A stretch of 64,000 bases of DNA from Pseudomonas fontis (lineage in GTDB: Bacteria; Pseudomonadota; Gammaproteobacteria; Pseudomonadales; Pseudomonadaceae). Under the pieces are notes generated by a model that saw only the letters and a list, made by a program, of their open reading frames with translations, was not told the origin of the DNA and did no database searches. A program made the position numbers and the translations under genes. Below are positions 1 to 12,647 of this stretch, piece by piece (the first letter of the stretch is position 1; each line of letters begins with the position of its first letter). The DNA is taken from NCBI RefSeq assembly GCF_028656955.1, contig NZ_JAMDGY010000022.1, positions 30,843 to 94,842 on the forward strand. The letters run 5' to 3'.

Positions 1-1329
<1,329 letters not shown>

Positions 1330-1459
1330 TACATGGGTCTCCGACGGCCCTAGCCGTCAAGCGGGTCATGCTTTATTATCCAGCATCTTTTTCAGACCAT
1401 CGAGAGGCGTGCGGCCCCACACGCGGGCAGATGGCACGCAGGAAGCCCGGACTAATAAG

Positions 1460-4237
1460 ATGGCATTGAAATCCCCCGCGTTTCGTAAAAAATTCCCGTT
1501 GCTGGTTACCGGCGGTTTGCTGGCCATGCAACCTCTCGCCACGTCGTACGTGGTAGCTGCCGAGCAGTTCGACTGCCAAGTGTCCGCTTCCGGAGGTTGG
1601 GACTGCAAGCCCAAGTCCAGTGCCAACACCTTGCCGCCGCGCCCGGTGCATGATGGTGCGGCCGTTAGTTCGGCCAATCCGACGCCCGAGCAGAGCGCCG
1701 AAGGCGTTGTCGAGCAGAAGGGCCAAGGCCCGATGCTCGTCACCGAGGCCAAGGGCCGTGGTCTGAAGTCGCGCAGTGCCGACTACAGCCACCTCGACTG
1801 GGTCCCACGCGACCAGCTCACCCCTGCCCAGCTCGCAGAGACCGGCCCGTATTGCGCCGGTGCCTATATCGAGCCGATCCGTCCGGGCATGAACGACAAC
1901 ACGCCAAAAGACGAGTCGCCGACCTTCATCGGTGCCAAGGCTTCGCGCTACCAGCAGGAGCAGCAGATCGCCACCCTCGCCGGTGACGTGGTCATGCGCC
2001 AGGGCAGCATGCAGGTCGAAGCCGACGAGGCGAACCTGTACCAGGCGGAAAACCGTGGCGAGCTGAGCGGCAACGTGAAGATTCGCGACAACGGTTCGCT
2101 GGTCGTGGGTGACCACGCGGAAATCGAACTGGACACCGGCGCGGCCAAGGTCGACAACGTCGAATACGTGATGCACAAGTCGCGTATCCGCGGTAACGCG
2201 CTGTACGCCAAGCGTGCCGAGAACGCCATCATTCGCCTCAAGGACGGTACCTATACCACCTGTGAGCCGAACAGCAACGCCTGGCAGCTGAAGGGCAACA
2301 ACATCACGCTGAACCCGGCCACCGGCTTCGGCACCGCGACCAATGCCACCCTTCGAGTAGCGGATATTCCGGTGTTCTACACACCGTACATCTACTTCCC
2401 GATCGATGACCGTCGCCAGTCCGGCTTCCTGCCGCCATCGTTCAGCACCAGCAGCGACACCGGCTTCATGCTGGTCACACCGTACTACTTCAACCTGGCA
2501 CCCAACTACGATGCCACGTTGTACCCACGCTACATGGCCAAGCGCGGCTTGTTGATGGAAGGCGAATTCCGCTACCTGACCAAGTCCAGCGAAGGTCAGT
2601 TCGGTGGTGCGTACCTGAATGACAAGGATGATGAGCGCAAGCTGCAGACGGACTACAAAGATCAGCGCTGGATGATCAACTGGCAGCACAAGGGTGGCCT
2701 GGACGAACGCATCATGACTGAAGTCGACTACACCGACATCAGCGACCCTTACTACTTCCAGGACCTGGAAACTGGCCAGATTGGTGTCGAAAGCACGGAC
2801 TACATCAATCAACGCGGGGCATTGAGCTACCGTGGTGACTCCTACGTTACCGGCATCAACCTGCATGCCTACAAACTGGCGACCATCACGCAGACCACCC
2901 CCTACGACCGCCTGCCGCAAGTCTACTTCAACGGCACGCTGCCTTATCACCCAAGCGGCCTGAACTTCGGTTACAACACCGAATTTGTAAGGTTTGATCG
3001 CGACCTGCGTAACGGCAACTTCATCAACGAAGATGGTTTTGCCCAACCGTGGTACGACAACAATGTCTTCGGCCTTGCTCGTGCAAATGGCAACCGGATG
3101 AACATTGCCCCGGAAGTCAGCTTGCCGCTGAATGCGACCTACGGCTACCTGAAGCCTTCCATCAAGTATGCCTACACGCATTACGACCTGGACCTGGACG
3201 GCCGAGGCAAAGCCCAGGCTGAGACTGCCGACCCGTTGCTCGGCAAATTCAGCAGCTCACAAGATCGCAATGTCCCGATTTTCAGTGTGGACAGCGGCCT
3301 GTACTTCGATCGTGATACCCAGTGGTTCGGCAAGAACTACCGCCAAACACTCGAACCGCGCCTGTTCTACCTGTACGTACCGTACAAGGATCAGAAGGAC
3401 ATCCCGATTTTCGACTCCGTCGAAAGCACCTTCAACTATGCCTCGCTCTTCCGCGACAATCGCTTCTCGGGCACCGACCGCATCGGCGACGAGAACAAAC
3501 TCTCGCTGGGCGTCACCAACCGCTGGATTGAAGAGAACGGCTTCGAGCGTCAACGCATCAGTGTTGGTCAGGCACTCTACTTCAAGGACCGCAAGGTTCA
3601 GCTGCCGGGCATTGACTACCGCACCCGCGACGACGCACTGGCCAATGTTTCTCCCTATGCGCTGGAGTACGAATATCGCTTCAACCGCGATTGGCGTGTG
3701 AACTCCGACTTCAACTGGGATCCGGACAGCCGCAGCACCCGCTCGGGCAGCGCGATGTTCCACTACCAGCCTGAAGACAACGTCAACAAGGTCGTCAACC
3801 TGGGTTACCGCTACCGCAACGACATGGTCCGTTACGACCAGTCCACCGGTAAGTGGTCGGTGGGTGGTGGCGCCTACGGCACGCCGGGTAAGGACTACTA
3901 CAAGATCCAGCAACATGACTTCTCCGTCATGTGGCCGATCGTCCCGCAGTGGACGGCCATCGCCCGCTGGCAGCACGACTACAACCGCAACCGCACCCTG
4001 GAAGCCTTCGGTGGCTTCGAGTATGACAACTGCTGCTGGAAGCTGCGCCTGATCAACCGCTACTGGGTTGACTACGACGAGTTCAGCCAGGATGCACCGC
4101 AAAACGAAAAAGGCGACCACGGCGTCTTCCTGCAGATTGTGCTGAAAGGCCTCGGCGGCGTAGTGGGCAATAAGGTCGAGTCGTTCCTCGACCAGGGCAT
4201 TCAAGGTTATCGTACACGTGAAGACCAAGCTTATTGA
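1460..4237 (+). CDS. lptD: LPS-assembly outer-membrane protein LptD
   Basis: A 925-residue outer-membrane beta-barrel that, with LptE, inserts lipopolysaccharide into the outer leaflet. The chosen start gives [12 protein letters not shown] followed by a hydrophobic stretch and an AA-EQ signal-peptidase-like site near residue 35; the frame stays open upstream to a GTG, but that would add 17 residues before the signal peptide. An OstA/LptA-like jellyroll lies roughly at residues 165-265 and the barrel fills most of the rest. Cysteines at 39 and 49 and the adjacent pair Cys858-Cys859 fit the disulfide scheme known for LptD, where N-terminal cysteines bond to a C-terminal Cys-Cys pair. The 3' end overlaps surA by 20 bp, the chaperone that helps fold it. 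Confidence 0.96.
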   Translation: MALKSPAFRKKFPLLVTGGLLAMQPLATSYVVAAEQFDCQVSASGGWDCKPKSSANTLPPRPVHDGAAVSSANPTPEQSAEGVVEQKGQGPMLVTEAKGRGLKSRSADYSHLDWVPRDQLTPAQLAETGPYCAGAYIEPIRPGMNDNTPKDESPTFIGAKASRYQQEQQIATLAGDVVMRQGSMQVEADEANLYQAENRGELSGNVKIRDNGSLVVGDHAEIELDTGAAKVDNVEYVMHKSRIRGNALYAKRAENAIIRLKDGTYTTCEPNSNAWQLKGNNITLNPATGFGTATNATLRVADIPVFYTPYIYFPIDDRRQSGFLPPSFSTSSDTGFMLVTPYYFNLAPNYDATLYPRYMAKRGLLMEGEFRYLTKSSEGQFGGAYLNDKDDERKLQTDYKDQRWMINWQHKGGLDERIMTEVDYTDISDPYYFQDLETGQIGVESTDYINQRGALSYRGDSYVTGINLHAYKLATITQTTPYDRLPQVYFNGTLPYHPSGLNFGYNTEFVRFDRDLRNGNFINEDGFAQPWYDNNVFGLARANGNRMNIAPEVSLPLNATYGYLKPSIKYAYTHYDLDLDGRGKAQAETADPLLGKFSSSQDRNVPIFSVDSGLYFDRDTQWFGKNYRQTLEPRLFYLYVPYKDQKDIPIFDSVESTFNYASLFRDNRFSGTDRIGDENKLSLGVTNRWIEENGFERQRISVGQALYFKDRKVQLPGIDYRTRDDALANVSPYALEYEYRFNRDWRVNSDFNWDPDSRSTRSGSAMFHYQPEDNVNKVVNLGYRYRNDMVRYDQSTGKWSVGGGAYGTPGKDYYKIQQHDFSVMWPIVPQWTAIARWQHDYNRNRTLEAFGGFEYDNCCWKLRLINRYWVDYDEFSQDAPQNEKGDHGVFLQIVLKGLGGVVGNKVESFLDQGIQGYRTREDQAY

Positions 4238-5534
4238 TTGTCTGCGCCCGCTGATGCTGGGCGCTGTAATGCTGAGCAGCACGGCGTTTGCCGCCGTGCA
4301 ACCTCTGGATAGCGTTGTGGCCATCGTCGACAACGACGTGGTCATGAAGAGCCAACTGGACCAACGCGTGCATGAAATACAGCAAACCATCGCCAAGCGC
4401 GGTGGTGCTGTACCTCCGGCAGGCGTGCTCGATCAGCAGGTTCTGGAGCGCTTGATCGTCGAAAACCTGCAATTGCAGATCGGCGATCGCTCCGGCATCC
4501 GTATCACTGACGAAGAGCTGAACCAGGCTATCGGCACCATTGCCCAGCGCAACGGCATGAGCCTGGAGCAGTTCCGCGCAGCACTGGCCCATGACGGCCT
4601 GTCCTACGATGATGCTCGCGAGCAGGTTAAGCGCGAGATGATCATCAGCCGCGTGCGCCAGCGTCGTGTGGCCGAGCGTATTCAGGTATCGGAGCAGGAA
4701 GTGAAGAACTTCCTCGCTTCGGACATGGGCAAGATGCAGCTGTCGGAAGAGTTCCGCCTGGCCAACATCCTGATCCCGACACCTGAGAGCGCCAACTCGA
4801 CGGCCATTCAGGCAGCAGCCCAGCAAGCCGCCGAGATCTACAAGCAGCTCAAGCAAGGTGCCGACTTCGCTCAAGTGGCAATCGCCCGTTCGGCGAGCGA
4901 CAACGCCCTGGAAGGTGGTGAGATGGGCTGGCGTAAAGCAGCCCAGCTGCCTCCGCCGTTCGACCAGATGCTGGCCCGCATGTCGGTGGGTGATATCACC
5001 GAACCGCTGCGTACCCCAGGCGGCTTCATCATCCTCAAGCTGCAGGAAAAGCGCGGCGGCCAGGCGATGATGCGTGACGAAGTGCACGTCCGTCATATCC
5101 TGATCAAGCCAAGCGAGATCCGCAGCGAAGCGGCGACCAAGCAACTGGCAGAAAAGTTGTATGACCGCATCCAGAATGGTGAAGACTTCAGCGAACTGGC
5201 GAAGAGCTTCTCCGAAGACCCGGGTTCGGCCCTCAACGGCGGCGACCTGAACTGGATTGACCCGAATGCGTTGGTACCCGAGTTCCGCGAAGAGATGGCC
5301 CGCGCCCAACAAGGCGTAGTGACCAAGCCCTTCAAGACCCAATACGGCTGGCACGTACTGGAAGTCATGGGCCGTCGTGCAACCGACAGCACCGAGCAAG
5401 CGCGTGAGCAACAGGCAATGAACGTACTGCGCAACCGCAAGTACGACGAAGAGCTGCAAACCTGGCTGCGTCAGATCCGTGACGAAGCCTACGTTGAAAT
5501 CAAGCTTCCTGGCGCCGATCAGGCTGCCCAGTGA
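4218..5534 (+). CDS. surA: periplasmic chaperone / peptidyl-prolyl isomerase SurA
   Basis: 438 residues with an N-terminal signal peptide ([15 protein letters not shown] then a hydrophobic core ending STAFA), a SurA N-terminal chaperone domain to about residue 170, and two parvulin rotamase domains (roughly 175-280 and 287-390). It escorts unfolded outer-membrane proteins, including LptD, through the periplasm. The start is GTG at 4218, inside the end of lptD; the signal peptide begins exactly there, which supports the choice. It overlaps pdxA by 4 bp. The lptD-surA-pdxA-rsmA-apaGH order is the classic gammaproteobacterial operon. Confidence 0.95.
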   Translation: MKTKLIDCLRPLMLGAVMLSSTAFAAVQPLDSVVAIVDNDVVMKSQLDQRVHEIQQTIAKRGGAVPPAGVLDQQVLERLIVENLQLQIGDRSGIRITDEELNQAIGTIAQRNGMSLEQFRAALAHDGLSYDDAREQVKREMIISRVRQRRVAERIQVSEQEVKNFLASDMGKMQLSEEFRLANILIPTPESANSTAIQAAAQQAAEIYKQLKQGADFAQVAIARSASDNALEGGEMGWRKAAQLPPPFDQMLARMSVGDITEPLRTPGGFIILKLQEKRGGQAMMRDEVHVRHILIKPSEIRSEAATKQLAEKLYDRIQNGEDFSELAKSFSEDPGSALNGGDLNWIDPNALVPEFREEMARAQQGVVTKPFKTQYGWHVLEVMGRRATDSTEQAREQQAMNVLRNRKYDEELQTWLRQIRDEAYVEIKLPGADQAAQ

Positions 5535-6520
5535 AACACCAGCGCTTCGCCCTCACACCCGGTGAGCCGGCCGGCATAGGTCCTGACCTGTGCCTGCTGC
5601 TCGCCGCGCAAGCCCAGCCTTACCCCCTGATTGCCATCACCAGCCGTGACCTGCTCGTCGAGCGGGCCGCGCAGTTGGGTGTGGCAGTCACACTCCTGCC
5701 GGTCAGCCCGGACGCCTTCCCGGACTCACCTGCCCCTTCGGGCAGCCTGTACGTCTGGGATACGCCATTGGCCTCGCCGGCAGTTGCTGGCCAGCTGGAC
5801 AAAGCCAACGCTGCCTTCGTCCTCGAAACCCTGACCCGTGCGGGTCAAGGCTGCCTGGATGGGCACTTTGCCGGAATGATCACCGCGCCCGTGCACAAGG
5901 GCGTGATCAATGAAAGCGGCATACCGTTCTCTGGACACACCGAATTCCTGGCCGAGCTGACCGCCACTGAACAAGTGGTGATGATGCTCGCCACGCGCGG
6001 CCTGCGCGTGGCCCTGGTGACCACGCACCTGCCGCTGCGGGACGTGGCCGATGCCATCACCGTCGAACGCCTGGAGCGTGTTGCGCGCATCCTGCATGCC
6101 GACCTGCAACACAAGTTCGGCATCGCCAGCCCGCGCATCCTGGTCTGCGGCCTGAATCCGCATGCTGGCGAAGGTGGCCACCTGGGCCACGAAGAAATCG
6201 ACATCATCGAACCCACATTGGCGCGCCTGCGCCTCGAAGGCATGGACCTTCGCGGCCCGTTGCCCGCCGACACCCTGTTTACCCCCAAATATCTGGAGCA
6301 CTGCGACGCAGTGCTGGCGATGTACCACGACCAGGGCCTGCCGGTACTCAAGTACAAGGGCTTTGGCGCTGCACTGAATGTCACCCTGGGCCTGCCGATC
6401 ATCCGCACCTCCGTGGATCATGGCACCGCCCTGGACCTTGCCGGCACCGGCAGGATCGACACCGGCAGCCTGCAAGTCGCCCTGGAAACCGCCTACCAGA
6501 TGGCCGAGACCCGATTATGA
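5531..6520 (+). CDS. pdxA: 4-hydroxythreonine-4-phosphate dehydrogenase
   Basis: 329 residues. It oxidises 4-phosphohydroxy-L-threonine with NAD(P) in the DXP-dependent pyridoxal phosphate pathway. Visible family motifs include [14 protein letters not shown] near 118-130, a metal-ligand histidine at 166 in VTTHLPLRD, and [14 protein letters not shown] plus [10 protein letters not shown] toward the C-terminus. The start is GTG at 5531, overlapping the surA stop; the N-terminal sequence [19 protein letters not shown] is typical for PdxA. It overlaps rsmA by 4 bp, consistent with one polycistronic transcript. Confidence 0.95.
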   Translation: MKHQRFALTPGEPAGIGPDLCLLLAAQAQPYPLIAITSRDLLVERAAQLGVAVTLLPVSPDAFPDSPAPSGSLYVWDTPLASPAVAGQLDKANAAFVLETLTRAGQGCLDGHFAGMITAPVHKGVINESGIPFSGHTEFLAELTATEQVVMMLATRGLRVALVTTHLPLRDVADAITVERLERVARILHADLQHKFGIASPRILVCGLNPHAGEGGHLGHEEIDIIEPTLARLRLEGMDLRGPLPADTLFTPKYLEHCDAVLAMYHDQGLPVLKYKGFGAALNVTLGLPIIRTSVDHGTALDLAGTGRIDTGSLQVALETAYQMAETRL

Positions 6521-7320
6521 CCGAGCAATACCAACACAAGGCGCGCAAGCGTTTTGGCCAGAACTTCCTGCACGACGCCGGCGTCATCGACCGCATCCTG
6601 CGTTCGATCCATGCCAAGGCGGGCGAGCGCATGCTGGAAATCGGCCCGGGCCAGGGCGCCCTGACCGAAGGCCTGCTGGGCAGCGGCGCGCAGCTGGACG
6701 TGGTCGAGCTGGACAAGGACCTGGTGCCGATCCTCAACCAGCAGTTCGCGGGCCGTGACAACTTCCGCCTGCACCAGGGCGATGCACTGAAGTTCGACTT
6801 CACCAGCCTCGGCGCCGAGCCGCACAGCCTGCGCGTGGTCGGCAACCTGCCCTACAACATCTCGACGCCGCTGATCTTCCACCTGCTGTCCAACGCCGAG
6901 CTGATCCGCGACATGCACTTCATGTTGCAGAAGGAAGTCGTCGAGCGCCTGGCTGCCGGCCCCGGCGGCGGTGACTGGGGTCGCCTGTCGATCATGGTGC
7001 AGTACCACTGCCGTGTGGAGCACCTGTTCAACGTCGGCCCGGGCGCGTTCAACCCGCCACCGAAGGTCGACTCGGCCATCGTGCGCCTGGTCCCGCATGC
7101 CGTCCTGCCCTTCCCGGCCAAGGACCACCGCCTGCTGGAGCGCGTCGTGCGCGAAGCCTTCAACCAGCGCCGCAAGACCTTGCGCAATACCCTCAAGGCC
7201 CTGCTGACCAGCGAAGACATCACGGCCGCCGGTGTCGATGGCAGCCTGCGCCCGGAACAACTGGACCTCGCCGCCTTCGTGCGCCTGGCCGACAAGCTGG
7301 CCGAACAGAGCGCCAACTGA
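6517..7320 (+). CDS. rsmA: 16S rRNA adenine(1518/1519) dimethyltransferase (KsgA/RsmA)
   Basis: 267 residues, the usual length. This SAM-dependent methyltransferase dimethylates two adjacent adenines in helix 45 of 16S rRNA and acts as a late checkpoint of 30S assembly; loss gives kasugamycin resistance. The N-terminal [10 protein letters not shown], the SAM-binding [10 protein letters not shown] (41-50) and the catalytic NLPYNIS motif are all intact. The start overlaps the pdxA stop (ATGA). A strong 12-bp hairpin follows the stop before apaG. Confidence 0.96.
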   Translation: MTEQYQHKARKRFGQNFLHDAGVIDRILRSIHAKAGERMLEIGPGQGALTEGLLGSGAQLDVVELDKDLVPILNQQFAGRDNFRLHQGDALKFDFTSLGAEPHSLRVVGNLPYNISTPLIFHLLSNAELIRDMHFMLQKEVVERLAAGPGGGDWGRLSIMVQYHCRVEHLFNVGPGAFNPPPKVDSAIVRLVPHAVLPFPAKDHRLLERVVREAFNQRRKTLRNTLKALLTSEDITAAGVDGSLRPEQLDLAAFVRLADKLAEQSAN

Positions 7321-7331
7321 GTCACCGTTCA

Positions 7332-7358
7332 GGCCAGTCATGCCCGGCATGACTGGCC
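7332..7358 (+). other. 12-bp perfect hairpin between rsmA and apaG
   Basis: Arms GGCCAGTCATGC (7332-7343) and GCATGACTGGCC (7347-7358) pair perfectly around a 3-nt loop. No T-run follows, so it is not a canonical intrinsic terminator. It may stabilise the upstream mRNA 3' end or separate rsmA from apaGH expression. This is inference from sequence only. Confidence 0.6.
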
Positions 7359-7425
7359 GTCGGCCCCGCCGATAGCCTAGACTGACGCCATCGCCGTATT
7401 CGCGTCAGTTTCTAAGGCCCCTTGC

Positions 7426-7806
7426 ATGTCTGATCCCCGCTACCAGATCGACGTCAGCGTCGTGACCCGTTTCCTCAAAGAACAATCCGATCCTGAAAAC
7501 AACCGTTTCGCGTTCGCCTACACCATCACGGTGGCGAACAACGGCTCCCTGCCCGCCAAATTGTTGGCCCGGCACTGGCTGATCACCAATGGCGATGGCG
7601 GTGTCGAAGAGGTGCGTGGCGAGGGCGTGGTCGGCCAACAGCCGCTGATCGCGCCCGGCCAGAGCCATACCTACAGCAGCGGTGCGGTAATCAACACCCG
7701 GGTTGGCACCATGCAGGGCAGCTACAAGATGTTTGCCGAAGACGGCAAGCGCTTCGATGCCTTGATCGCGCCGTTCCGCCTGGCCGTGCCGGGGGCCCTG
7801 CACTGA
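7426..7806 (+). CDS. apaG: Co2+/Mg2+ efflux-associated protein ApaG
   Basis: 126 residues, the full family length, a fibronectin type III-like fold. The sequence contains the typical ApaG core ([58 protein letters not shown]). It is linked to apaH throughout Gammaproteobacteria. Its exact biochemical role is uncertain; mutants show altered cobalt and magnesium phenotypes. The stop overlaps the apaH start by one base (TGATG). Confidence 0.94.
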   Translation: MSDPRYQIDVSVVTRFLKEQSDPENNRFAFAYTITVANNGSLPAKLLARHWLITNGDGGVEEVRGEGVVGQQPLIAPGQSHTYSSGAVINTRVGTMQGSYKMFAEDGKRFDALIAPFRLAVPGALH

Positions 7807-8681
7807 TGGCAACCTACGCCGTTGGCGACCTTCAAGGTTGCCTGCAGCCGCTCAAGTGCCTGCTCGAACGCGTCAACTTCAACCCTGCCGTCGACCGCCT
7901 GTGGTTGGTGGGTGATTTGGTCAATCGCGGCCCCGAATCGCTGGAAACCCTGCGCTTTCTGTATGCCATGCGCGAGTCGCTGGTCTGCGTGCTGGGCAAC
8001 CATGACCTGCACCTGCTCGCCACCTGGCACAACGTCGAGCGCCTGAAAAAGAACGACACGCTGCGCGAGATTCTCGACGCGCCCGATGCCGGCGAATTGC
8101 TCGATTGGCTGCGGCGCCTGAAGCTGCTGCATTACGACGAACAGCGCGGCATCGCCCTGGTACACGCCGGTATCCCGCCCCAGTGGACACTGGGCAAGGC
8201 ACTGGAGCTGGCCGGCGAAGTCGAGCAAGTGCTGCGCGACGACAACCGCTTCAAGCCTTACCTGGACGGCATGTACGGCAACGAGCCGAGCAAATGGCAC
8301 AAGGACCTGCAAGGCGTGAGCCGCCTGCGCGTCATCACCAACTACTTCACTCGCATGCGCTTCTGCACTGCCGACGGCAAGCTCGACCTCAAGGGCAAGG
8401 AAGGCGCCGACACTGCCCCGCCAGGCTACAAACCCTGGTTCGCCCACAAGGACCGTCGCTCGCGCCATGTGAAGATCATCTTCGGCCACTGGGCCGCCCT
8501 TGAAGGCAAGTGCAAGGTACCGGGCGTGATCGCCCTGGATACCGGCTGCGTCTGGGGTGGCGCCATGACCCTGTACAACGTCGACAGCGGCGAATTCCAT
8601 CGCTGCGAATGCACCGACGAAGGTACGATCCGCCCCCAACCCGTGCCGGCACAACCGGTTAGAATGTCTGACCAGCCCTGA
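7806..8681 (+). CDS. apaH: bis(5'-nucleosyl)-tetraphosphatase, symmetrical
   Basis: 291 residues of the calcineurin-like phosphoesterase family. The metal-binding motifs are intact: GDLQGC at residues 7-12, GDLVNRGP near 34-41, GNHD near 60, and LVHAGIPP and FGHWAALEG further on. It hydrolyses Ap4A symmetrically to 2 ADP and also removes Np4 caps from RNA 5' ends. It is coupled to apaG and followed 14 bp later by glpE. Confidence 0.95.
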   Translation: MATYAVGDLQGCLQPLKCLLERVNFNPAVDRLWLVGDLVNRGPESLETLRFLYAMRESLVCVLGNHDLHLLATWHNVERLKKNDTLREILDAPDAGELLDWLRRLKLLHYDEQRGIALVHAGIPPQWTLGKALELAGEVEQVLRDDNRFKPYLDGMYGNEPSKWHKDLQGVSRLRVITNYFTRMRFCTADGKLDLKGKEGADTAPPGYKPWFAHKDRRSRHVKIIFGHWAALEGKCKVPGVIALDTGCVWGGAMTLYNVDSGEFHRCECTDEGTIRPQPVPAQPVRMSDQP

Positions 8682-8695
8682 AGGAAGCCGTACCC

Positions 8696-9025
8696 ATGAG
8701 CGAATTCAAACGCATCCCTCCCGAACAGGCCCAGGCCCTGCGTGAGCAAGGTGCGGTCGTGGTCGATATTCGCGACCAGCCCACCTTTGCCAATGGCCAT
8801 ATCCCTGGCGCGAAGCACCTGGACAACCACTCCGTGGCCGACTTCATCCGTGGTGCCGACCTCGACGCCCCGACGCTGGTGGTCTGCTACCACGGCAACT
8901 CCAGCCAGAGCGCGGCGGCCTACCTGGTCAGCCAGGGTTTCTCCGACGTCTACAGCATCGACGGCGGCTTCGAACTATGGCGCAGCACCTACCCGGCCGA
9001 AACCGCCCAAGACAACGCCGAATAA
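8696..9025 (+). CDS. glpE: thiosulfate sulfurtransferase GlpE (single-domain rhodanese)
   Basis: 109 residues, one rhodanese domain. The active-site loop [10 protein letters not shown] starts at Cys64, the persulfide-carrying cysteine, and the N-terminal VVVDIRD and GHIPGA motifs are present. It transfers sulfur from thiosulfate to cyanide or thiol acceptors such as thioredoxin in the cytoplasm. An AAGGAAG ribosome binding site precedes the ATG. It closes the lptD-surA-pdxA-rsmA-apaGH cluster. Confidence 0.93.
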   Translation: MSEFKRIPPEQAQALREQGAVVVDIRDQPTFANGHIPGAKHLDNHSVADFIRGADLDAPTLVVCYHGNSSQSAAAYLVSQGFSDVYSIDGGFELWRSTYPAETAQDNAE

Positions 9026-9305
9026 TTTTTTTCATCTCCCGCAGCCCGCGCCCCGTGCGGGCTCGCGCCTGACCAGACGAACGGTCGTGGCGAACTTCAT
9101 GTGCAACCGCCCTTGACCTCCCCGATTACCAACTATCCTTAAGCCCAGGCCATCCAAAAAGGGGAGAGCCGGTACACCGGCGTACGGGTCATCGGTAGCG
9201 ACTTTAGGTGTTCTGGGGGGTATACAGCAGTCGACAGTGTCGGCTGCATGCCAGCATCAACTGACTGATCCGGCGCCGGCTCCACGTATCGAGCGAGGTG
9301 ACGTC
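9026..9305 (+). promoter_or_regulatory. prkA upstream region with a sigma-S-like -10 (CTATCCTTAA)
   Basis: A 280-bp gap without a credible gene. At 9133-9142 CTATCCTTAA resembles the extended -10 element favoured by RpoS (CTATACTTAA, one mismatch). It sits about 165 bp upstream of the prkA start, leaving a long 5' leader. In E. coli the homologous yeaG-yeaH genes are RpoS-dependent, which fits. A GC-rich inverted repeat (GCCCGCG...CGTGCGGGC, around 9043-9062) just after glpE may terminate the upstream operon. Confidence 0.45.
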
Positions 9306-11228
9306 ATGAGTATTTTTAGCCACTTCCAACAACGTTTCGAGTCCACCCGCCAGGAAGAGCTCTCGCTGCAGGAGTATCTGGAGCTCTGCAAGCAGGACCG
9401 CAGTGCCTACGCTTCGGCGGCCGAACGCCTGTTGATGGCTATCGGTGAACCGGAGCTGGTCGACACCTCGAACAACTCCAGGTTGTCGCGGATCTTCTCC
9501 AACAAGGTCATCCGTCGCTACCCGGCCTTCGAAGACTTCCACGGCATGGAAGAGTGCATCGACCAGATCGTCTCCTACTTCCGCCATGCTGCGCAGGGCC
9601 TGGAAGAGAAGAAGCAGATCCTGTACCTGCTCGGCCCGGTAGGTGGCGGTAAATCGTCGCTGGCCGAAAAACTCAAACAGCTGATGGAGAAGGTGCCCTT
9701 CTACGCGATCAAGGGCTCACCGGTCTTCGAGTCGCCCCTGGGGCTGTTCAACGCCACTGAAGATGGCGCCATTCTTGAAGAAGACTTCGGCATCCCCCGG
9801 CGTTACCTGAGCACCATCATGTCGCCTTGGGCAACCAAGCGCCTGGCCGAATTCGGCGGCGACATCAGCCAGTTCAAGGTGGTCAAGCTCTACCCTTCGA
9901 TCCTCAACCAGATTGCCGTGGCCAAGACCGAGCCGGGTGACGAGAACAACCAGGACATCTCGGCACTGGTCGGCAAGGTCGACATCCGCAAGCTTGAGGA
10001 ATACCCACAGAACGACGCCGATGCCTACAGCTACTCGGGCGCACTGTGCCGGGCCAACCAGGGCCTGATGGAATTCGTCGAGATGTTCAAGGCGCCGATC
10101 AAGGTGCTGCACCCACTGCTGACTGCCACCCAGGAAGGCAACTACAACAGTACCGAAGGCCTGGGGGCGATCCCCTACTCCGGGATCCTGCTGGCCCACT
10201 CCAACGAATCGGAATGGCACAGCTTCCGCAACAACAAGAACAACGAGGCGTTCATCGACCGGATCTACATCGTCAAGGTGCCGTACTGCCTGCGCGTCAG
10301 TGACGAGATCAAGATCTACGACAAGCTCTTGTTCAACAGCTCGCTGGCCAAGGCCCACTGCGCACCCGACACCCTGAAGATGCTGGCCCAATTCACCGTG
10401 CTGTCGCGCCTGAAAGAACCAGAGAACTCGAACATCTATTCGAAAATGCGCGTCTACGACGGTGAAAACCTCAAAGACACCGATCCAAAGGCCAAGTCGA
10501 TCCAGGAGTACCGCGATTCGGCCGGCGTCGATGAGGGCATGAATGGCCTGTCGACCCGCTTCGCGTTCAAGATCCTCTCCAAGGTCTTCAACTTCGACCC
10601 GCATGAAATCGCCGCCAACCCGGTGCACCTGCTGTATGTGCTGGAACAGCAGATCGAGCAGGAGCAATTCCCGGCAGAGGTGCGCGAGCGCTACCTGCGC
10701 TTCCTGAAAGAGTACCTGGCGCCGCGCTACATCGAGTTCATCGGCAAGGAAATCCAGACCGCGTACCTGGAGTCCTACAGCGAATACGGGCAGAACATCT
10801 TCGACCGCTACGTGCTGTACGCCGACTTCTGGATTCAGGACCAGGAATACCGCGACCCGGAAACCGGCGAGATCCTCAACCGTATCGCCCTCAACGAGGA
10901 GCTGGAGAAGATCGAGAAACCGGCCGGCATCAGCAACCCGAAAGACTTCCGCAACGAGATCGTCAACTTCGTACTGCGCGCCCGGGCCAACAACAACGGC
11001 AAGAACCCGACCTGGCTCAGCTACGAGAAGCTGCGTGTGGTCATCGAGAAGAAAATGTTCTCCAACACCGAGGACCTGCTGCCCGTCATCAGCTTCAATG
11101 CCAAGGCCAGCAAAGAGGATCAGCAGAAACACAACGACTTCGTCACGCGGATGGTTGAGCGTGGCTACACCGACAAGCAAGTCCGGTTGCTCTCGGAATG
11201 GTACCTGCGGGTCAGGAAGTCCCAATAA
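9306..11228 (+). CDS. prkA: PrkA/YeaG-family serine protein kinase
   Basis: 640 residues, the normal length. It has an N-terminal AAA+-like PrkA domain with a Walker A GPVGGGKS at residues 110-117 and a C-terminal kinase-like domain. The start at 9306 (MSIFSHFQQRFES) is preferred over a GTG/ATG 23 codons upstream because it has a GAGCGAGGTGA ribosome binding site and matches the family N-terminus. PrkA proteins are linked to stationary-phase, nitrogen-starvation and stress responses; in enterobacteria YeaG works with YeaH. Here it is followed by yeaH and spoVR, the conserved three-gene stress module. Confidence 0.94.
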   Translation: MSIFSHFQQRFESTRQEELSLQEYLELCKQDRSAYASAAERLLMAIGEPELVDTSNNSRLSRIFSNKVIRRYPAFEDFHGMEECIDQIVSYFRHAAQGLEEKKQILYLLGPVGGGKSSLAEKLKQLMEKVPFYAIKGSPVFESPLGLFNATEDGAILEEDFGIPRRYLSTIMSPWATKRLAEFGGDISQFKVVKLYPSILNQIAVAKTEPGDENNQDISALVGKVDIRKLEEYPQNDADAYSYSGALCRANQGLMEFVEMFKAPIKVLHPLLTATQEGNYNSTEGLGAIPYSGILLAHSNESEWHSFRNNKNNEAFIDRIYIVKVPYCLRVSDEIKIYDKLLFNSSLAKAHCAPDTLKMLAQFTVLSRLKEPENSNIYSKMRVYDGENLKDTDPKAKSIQEYRDSAGVDEGMNGLSTRFAFKILSKVFNFDPHEIAANPVHLLYVLEQQIEQEQFPAEVRERYLRFLKEYLAPRYIEFIGKEIQTAYLESYSEYGQNIFDRYVLYADFWIQDQEYRDPETGEILNRIALNEELEKIEKPAGISNPKDFRNEIVNFVLRARANNNGKNPTWLSYEKLRVVIEKKMFSNTEDLLPVISFNAKASKEDQQKHNDFVTRMVERGYTDKQVRLLSEWYLRVRKSQ

Positions 11229-11237
11229 GACAGAGGT

Positions 11238-11354
11238 GAGCTACAAGCTGCAAGCTACAGGGGGCACGCCGTTTGTCCGGAGGGTCGCGGCTTCGCCGGT
11301 AGCTTGCAGTTCATGCTCTAACTTGCAGCGTGAAGCTTAGAGCTTGCAGCTACT
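11238..11354. repeat. imperfect AGCTTGCAGCT / AGCTGCAAGCT inverted repeats between prkA and yeaH
   Basis: The 147-bp gap carries several copies of an 11-mer: AGCTGCAAGCT near 11247-11257, AGCTTGCAG near 11301-11309, ACTTGCAGC near 11321-11329 and AGCTTGCAGCT at 11341-11351. Outer copies are inverted relative to each other and could fold the prkA-yeaH mRNA spacer. Similar AGCTTGCAGCT-rich intergenic repeats are common in Pseudomonas genomes. The yeaH ribosome binding site (CCGGAGG) lies just after. Confidence 0.6.
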
Positions 11355-11375
11355 GCTGCCTTCCGGAGGCGCCCA

Positions 11376-12647
11376 ATGAGTTACGTAATTGACCGACGTC
11401 TGAACGGCAAGAACAAGAGCACGGTAAACCGCCAGCGTTTCCTGCGGCGCTACCGTGACCACATCAAGAAGGCCGTCGAAGAGGCGGTAAGCCGCCGCTC
11501 CATCACCGACATGGAGCACGGCGAACAGATCAGCATCCCGGGCCGCGATATCGACGAGCCCGTGTTGCACCATGGCCGCGGCGGCAAGCAGACCGTGGTG
11601 CATCCCGGCAACAAGGAATTCACTGCGGGCGAACACATTGCCCGGCCACAAGGGGGTGGCGGCGGCGGTGGGCGCGGCAAGGCCGGCAACTCCGGCGAAG
11701 GCATGGACGAGTTTGTGTTCCAGATCACCCAGGAAGAGTTCCTCGAATTCATGTTCGAAGACCTTGAGCTGCCCAACCTGGTCAAGCGCCACCTGACCGG
11801 CACCGACACCTTCAAGACCGTACGTGCAGGCATCAGCAACGAAGGCAACCCGTCGCGCATCAACATCATCCGCACCCTGCGCTCGGCCCATGCACGGCGT
11901 ATCGCCCTGTCCGGCAGCAGCCGCGCGAAACTGCGCGAAGTGCAGGAAGAACTGGCCCGCCTGAAACGCGAAGAACCAGACAACTTCGGCGACATTCAAG
12001 CCCTTGAAGCCGAAATTGAGCGCTTGAGCGCACGCATTCACCGGGTCCCGTTCCTCGACACCTTCGACCTCAAGTACAACCTGCTGATCAAACAACCCAA
12101 CCCCAGTTCCAAGGCGGTGATGTTCTGCCTGATGGACGTGTCCGGCTCGATGACCCAGGCCACCAAGGACATCGCCAAACGCTTCTTCATCCTGCTGTAC
12201 CTGTTCCTGAAACGGAACTATGACCGTATTGAAGTGGTGTTCATCCGCCATCACACCAGCGCCCGCGAAGTGGACGAGGAAGAGTTCTTCTACTCACGCG
12301 AGACCGGCGGCACCATCGTCTCCAGCGCCCTGAAACTGATGCAGGAAGTCATGGCCGAACGCTACCCGGCCAATGAATGGAACATCTACGCCGCCCAGGC
12401 TTCCGATGGCGACAACTGGAACGACGATTCGCCGATCTGCCGCGAGATCCTCAGCAAGCAGATCATGCCGTTCGTGCAGTACTACACTTACGTCGAGATC
12501 ACCCCTCGCGAACACCAGGCCTTGTGGTACGAGTACGAGCGCATCGGCGAGTCATTCCCCGATACGTTCGCGCAGCAGCAGTTGGTGTCGGCCGGCGATA
12601 TCTATCCGGTCTTCCGTGAACTCTTCCAGCGCAGGTTAGTGACATGA
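11376..12647 (+). CDS. yeaH: YeaH/YhbH family protein (DUF444, VWA-like)
   Basis: 423 residues. After a basic N-terminus and a glycine-rich low-complexity stretch ([13 protein letters not shown] near residues 92-104), a von Willebrand A-like domain carries the MIDAS signature DVSGSM at 254-259 (DxSxS). This family is always near PrkA kinases and is thought to act with them in stress adaptation; the molecular function is not known. The stop overlaps the spoVR start by 4 bp (ATGA). Confidence 0.93.
   Translation: MSYVIDRRLNGKNKSTVNRQRFLRRYRDHIKKAVEEAVSRRSITDMEHGEQISIPGRDIDEPVLHHGRGGKQTVVHPGNKEFTAGEHIARPQGGGGGGGRGKAGNSGEGMDEFVFQITQEEFLEFMFEDLELPNLVKRHLTGTDTFKTVRAGISNEGNPSRINIIRTLRSAHARRIALSGSSRAKLREVQEELARLKREEPDNFGDIQALEAEIERLSARIHRVPFLDTFDLKYNLLIKQPNPSSKAVMFCLMDVSGSMTQATKDIAKRFFILLYLFLKRNYDRIEVVFIRHHTSAREVDEEEFFYSRETGGTIVSSALKLMQEVMAERYPANEWNIYAAQASDGDNWNDDSPICREILSKQIMPFVQYYTYVEITPREHQALWYEYERIGESFPDTFAQQQLVSAGDIYPVFRELFQRRLVT

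Noticed and set aside
1376..3181. 601-codon minus-strand ORF antisense to lptD
   Set aside because: Composition is typical of antisense frames in GC-rich genes, no recognisable domain, and it lies fully inside an intact lptD.
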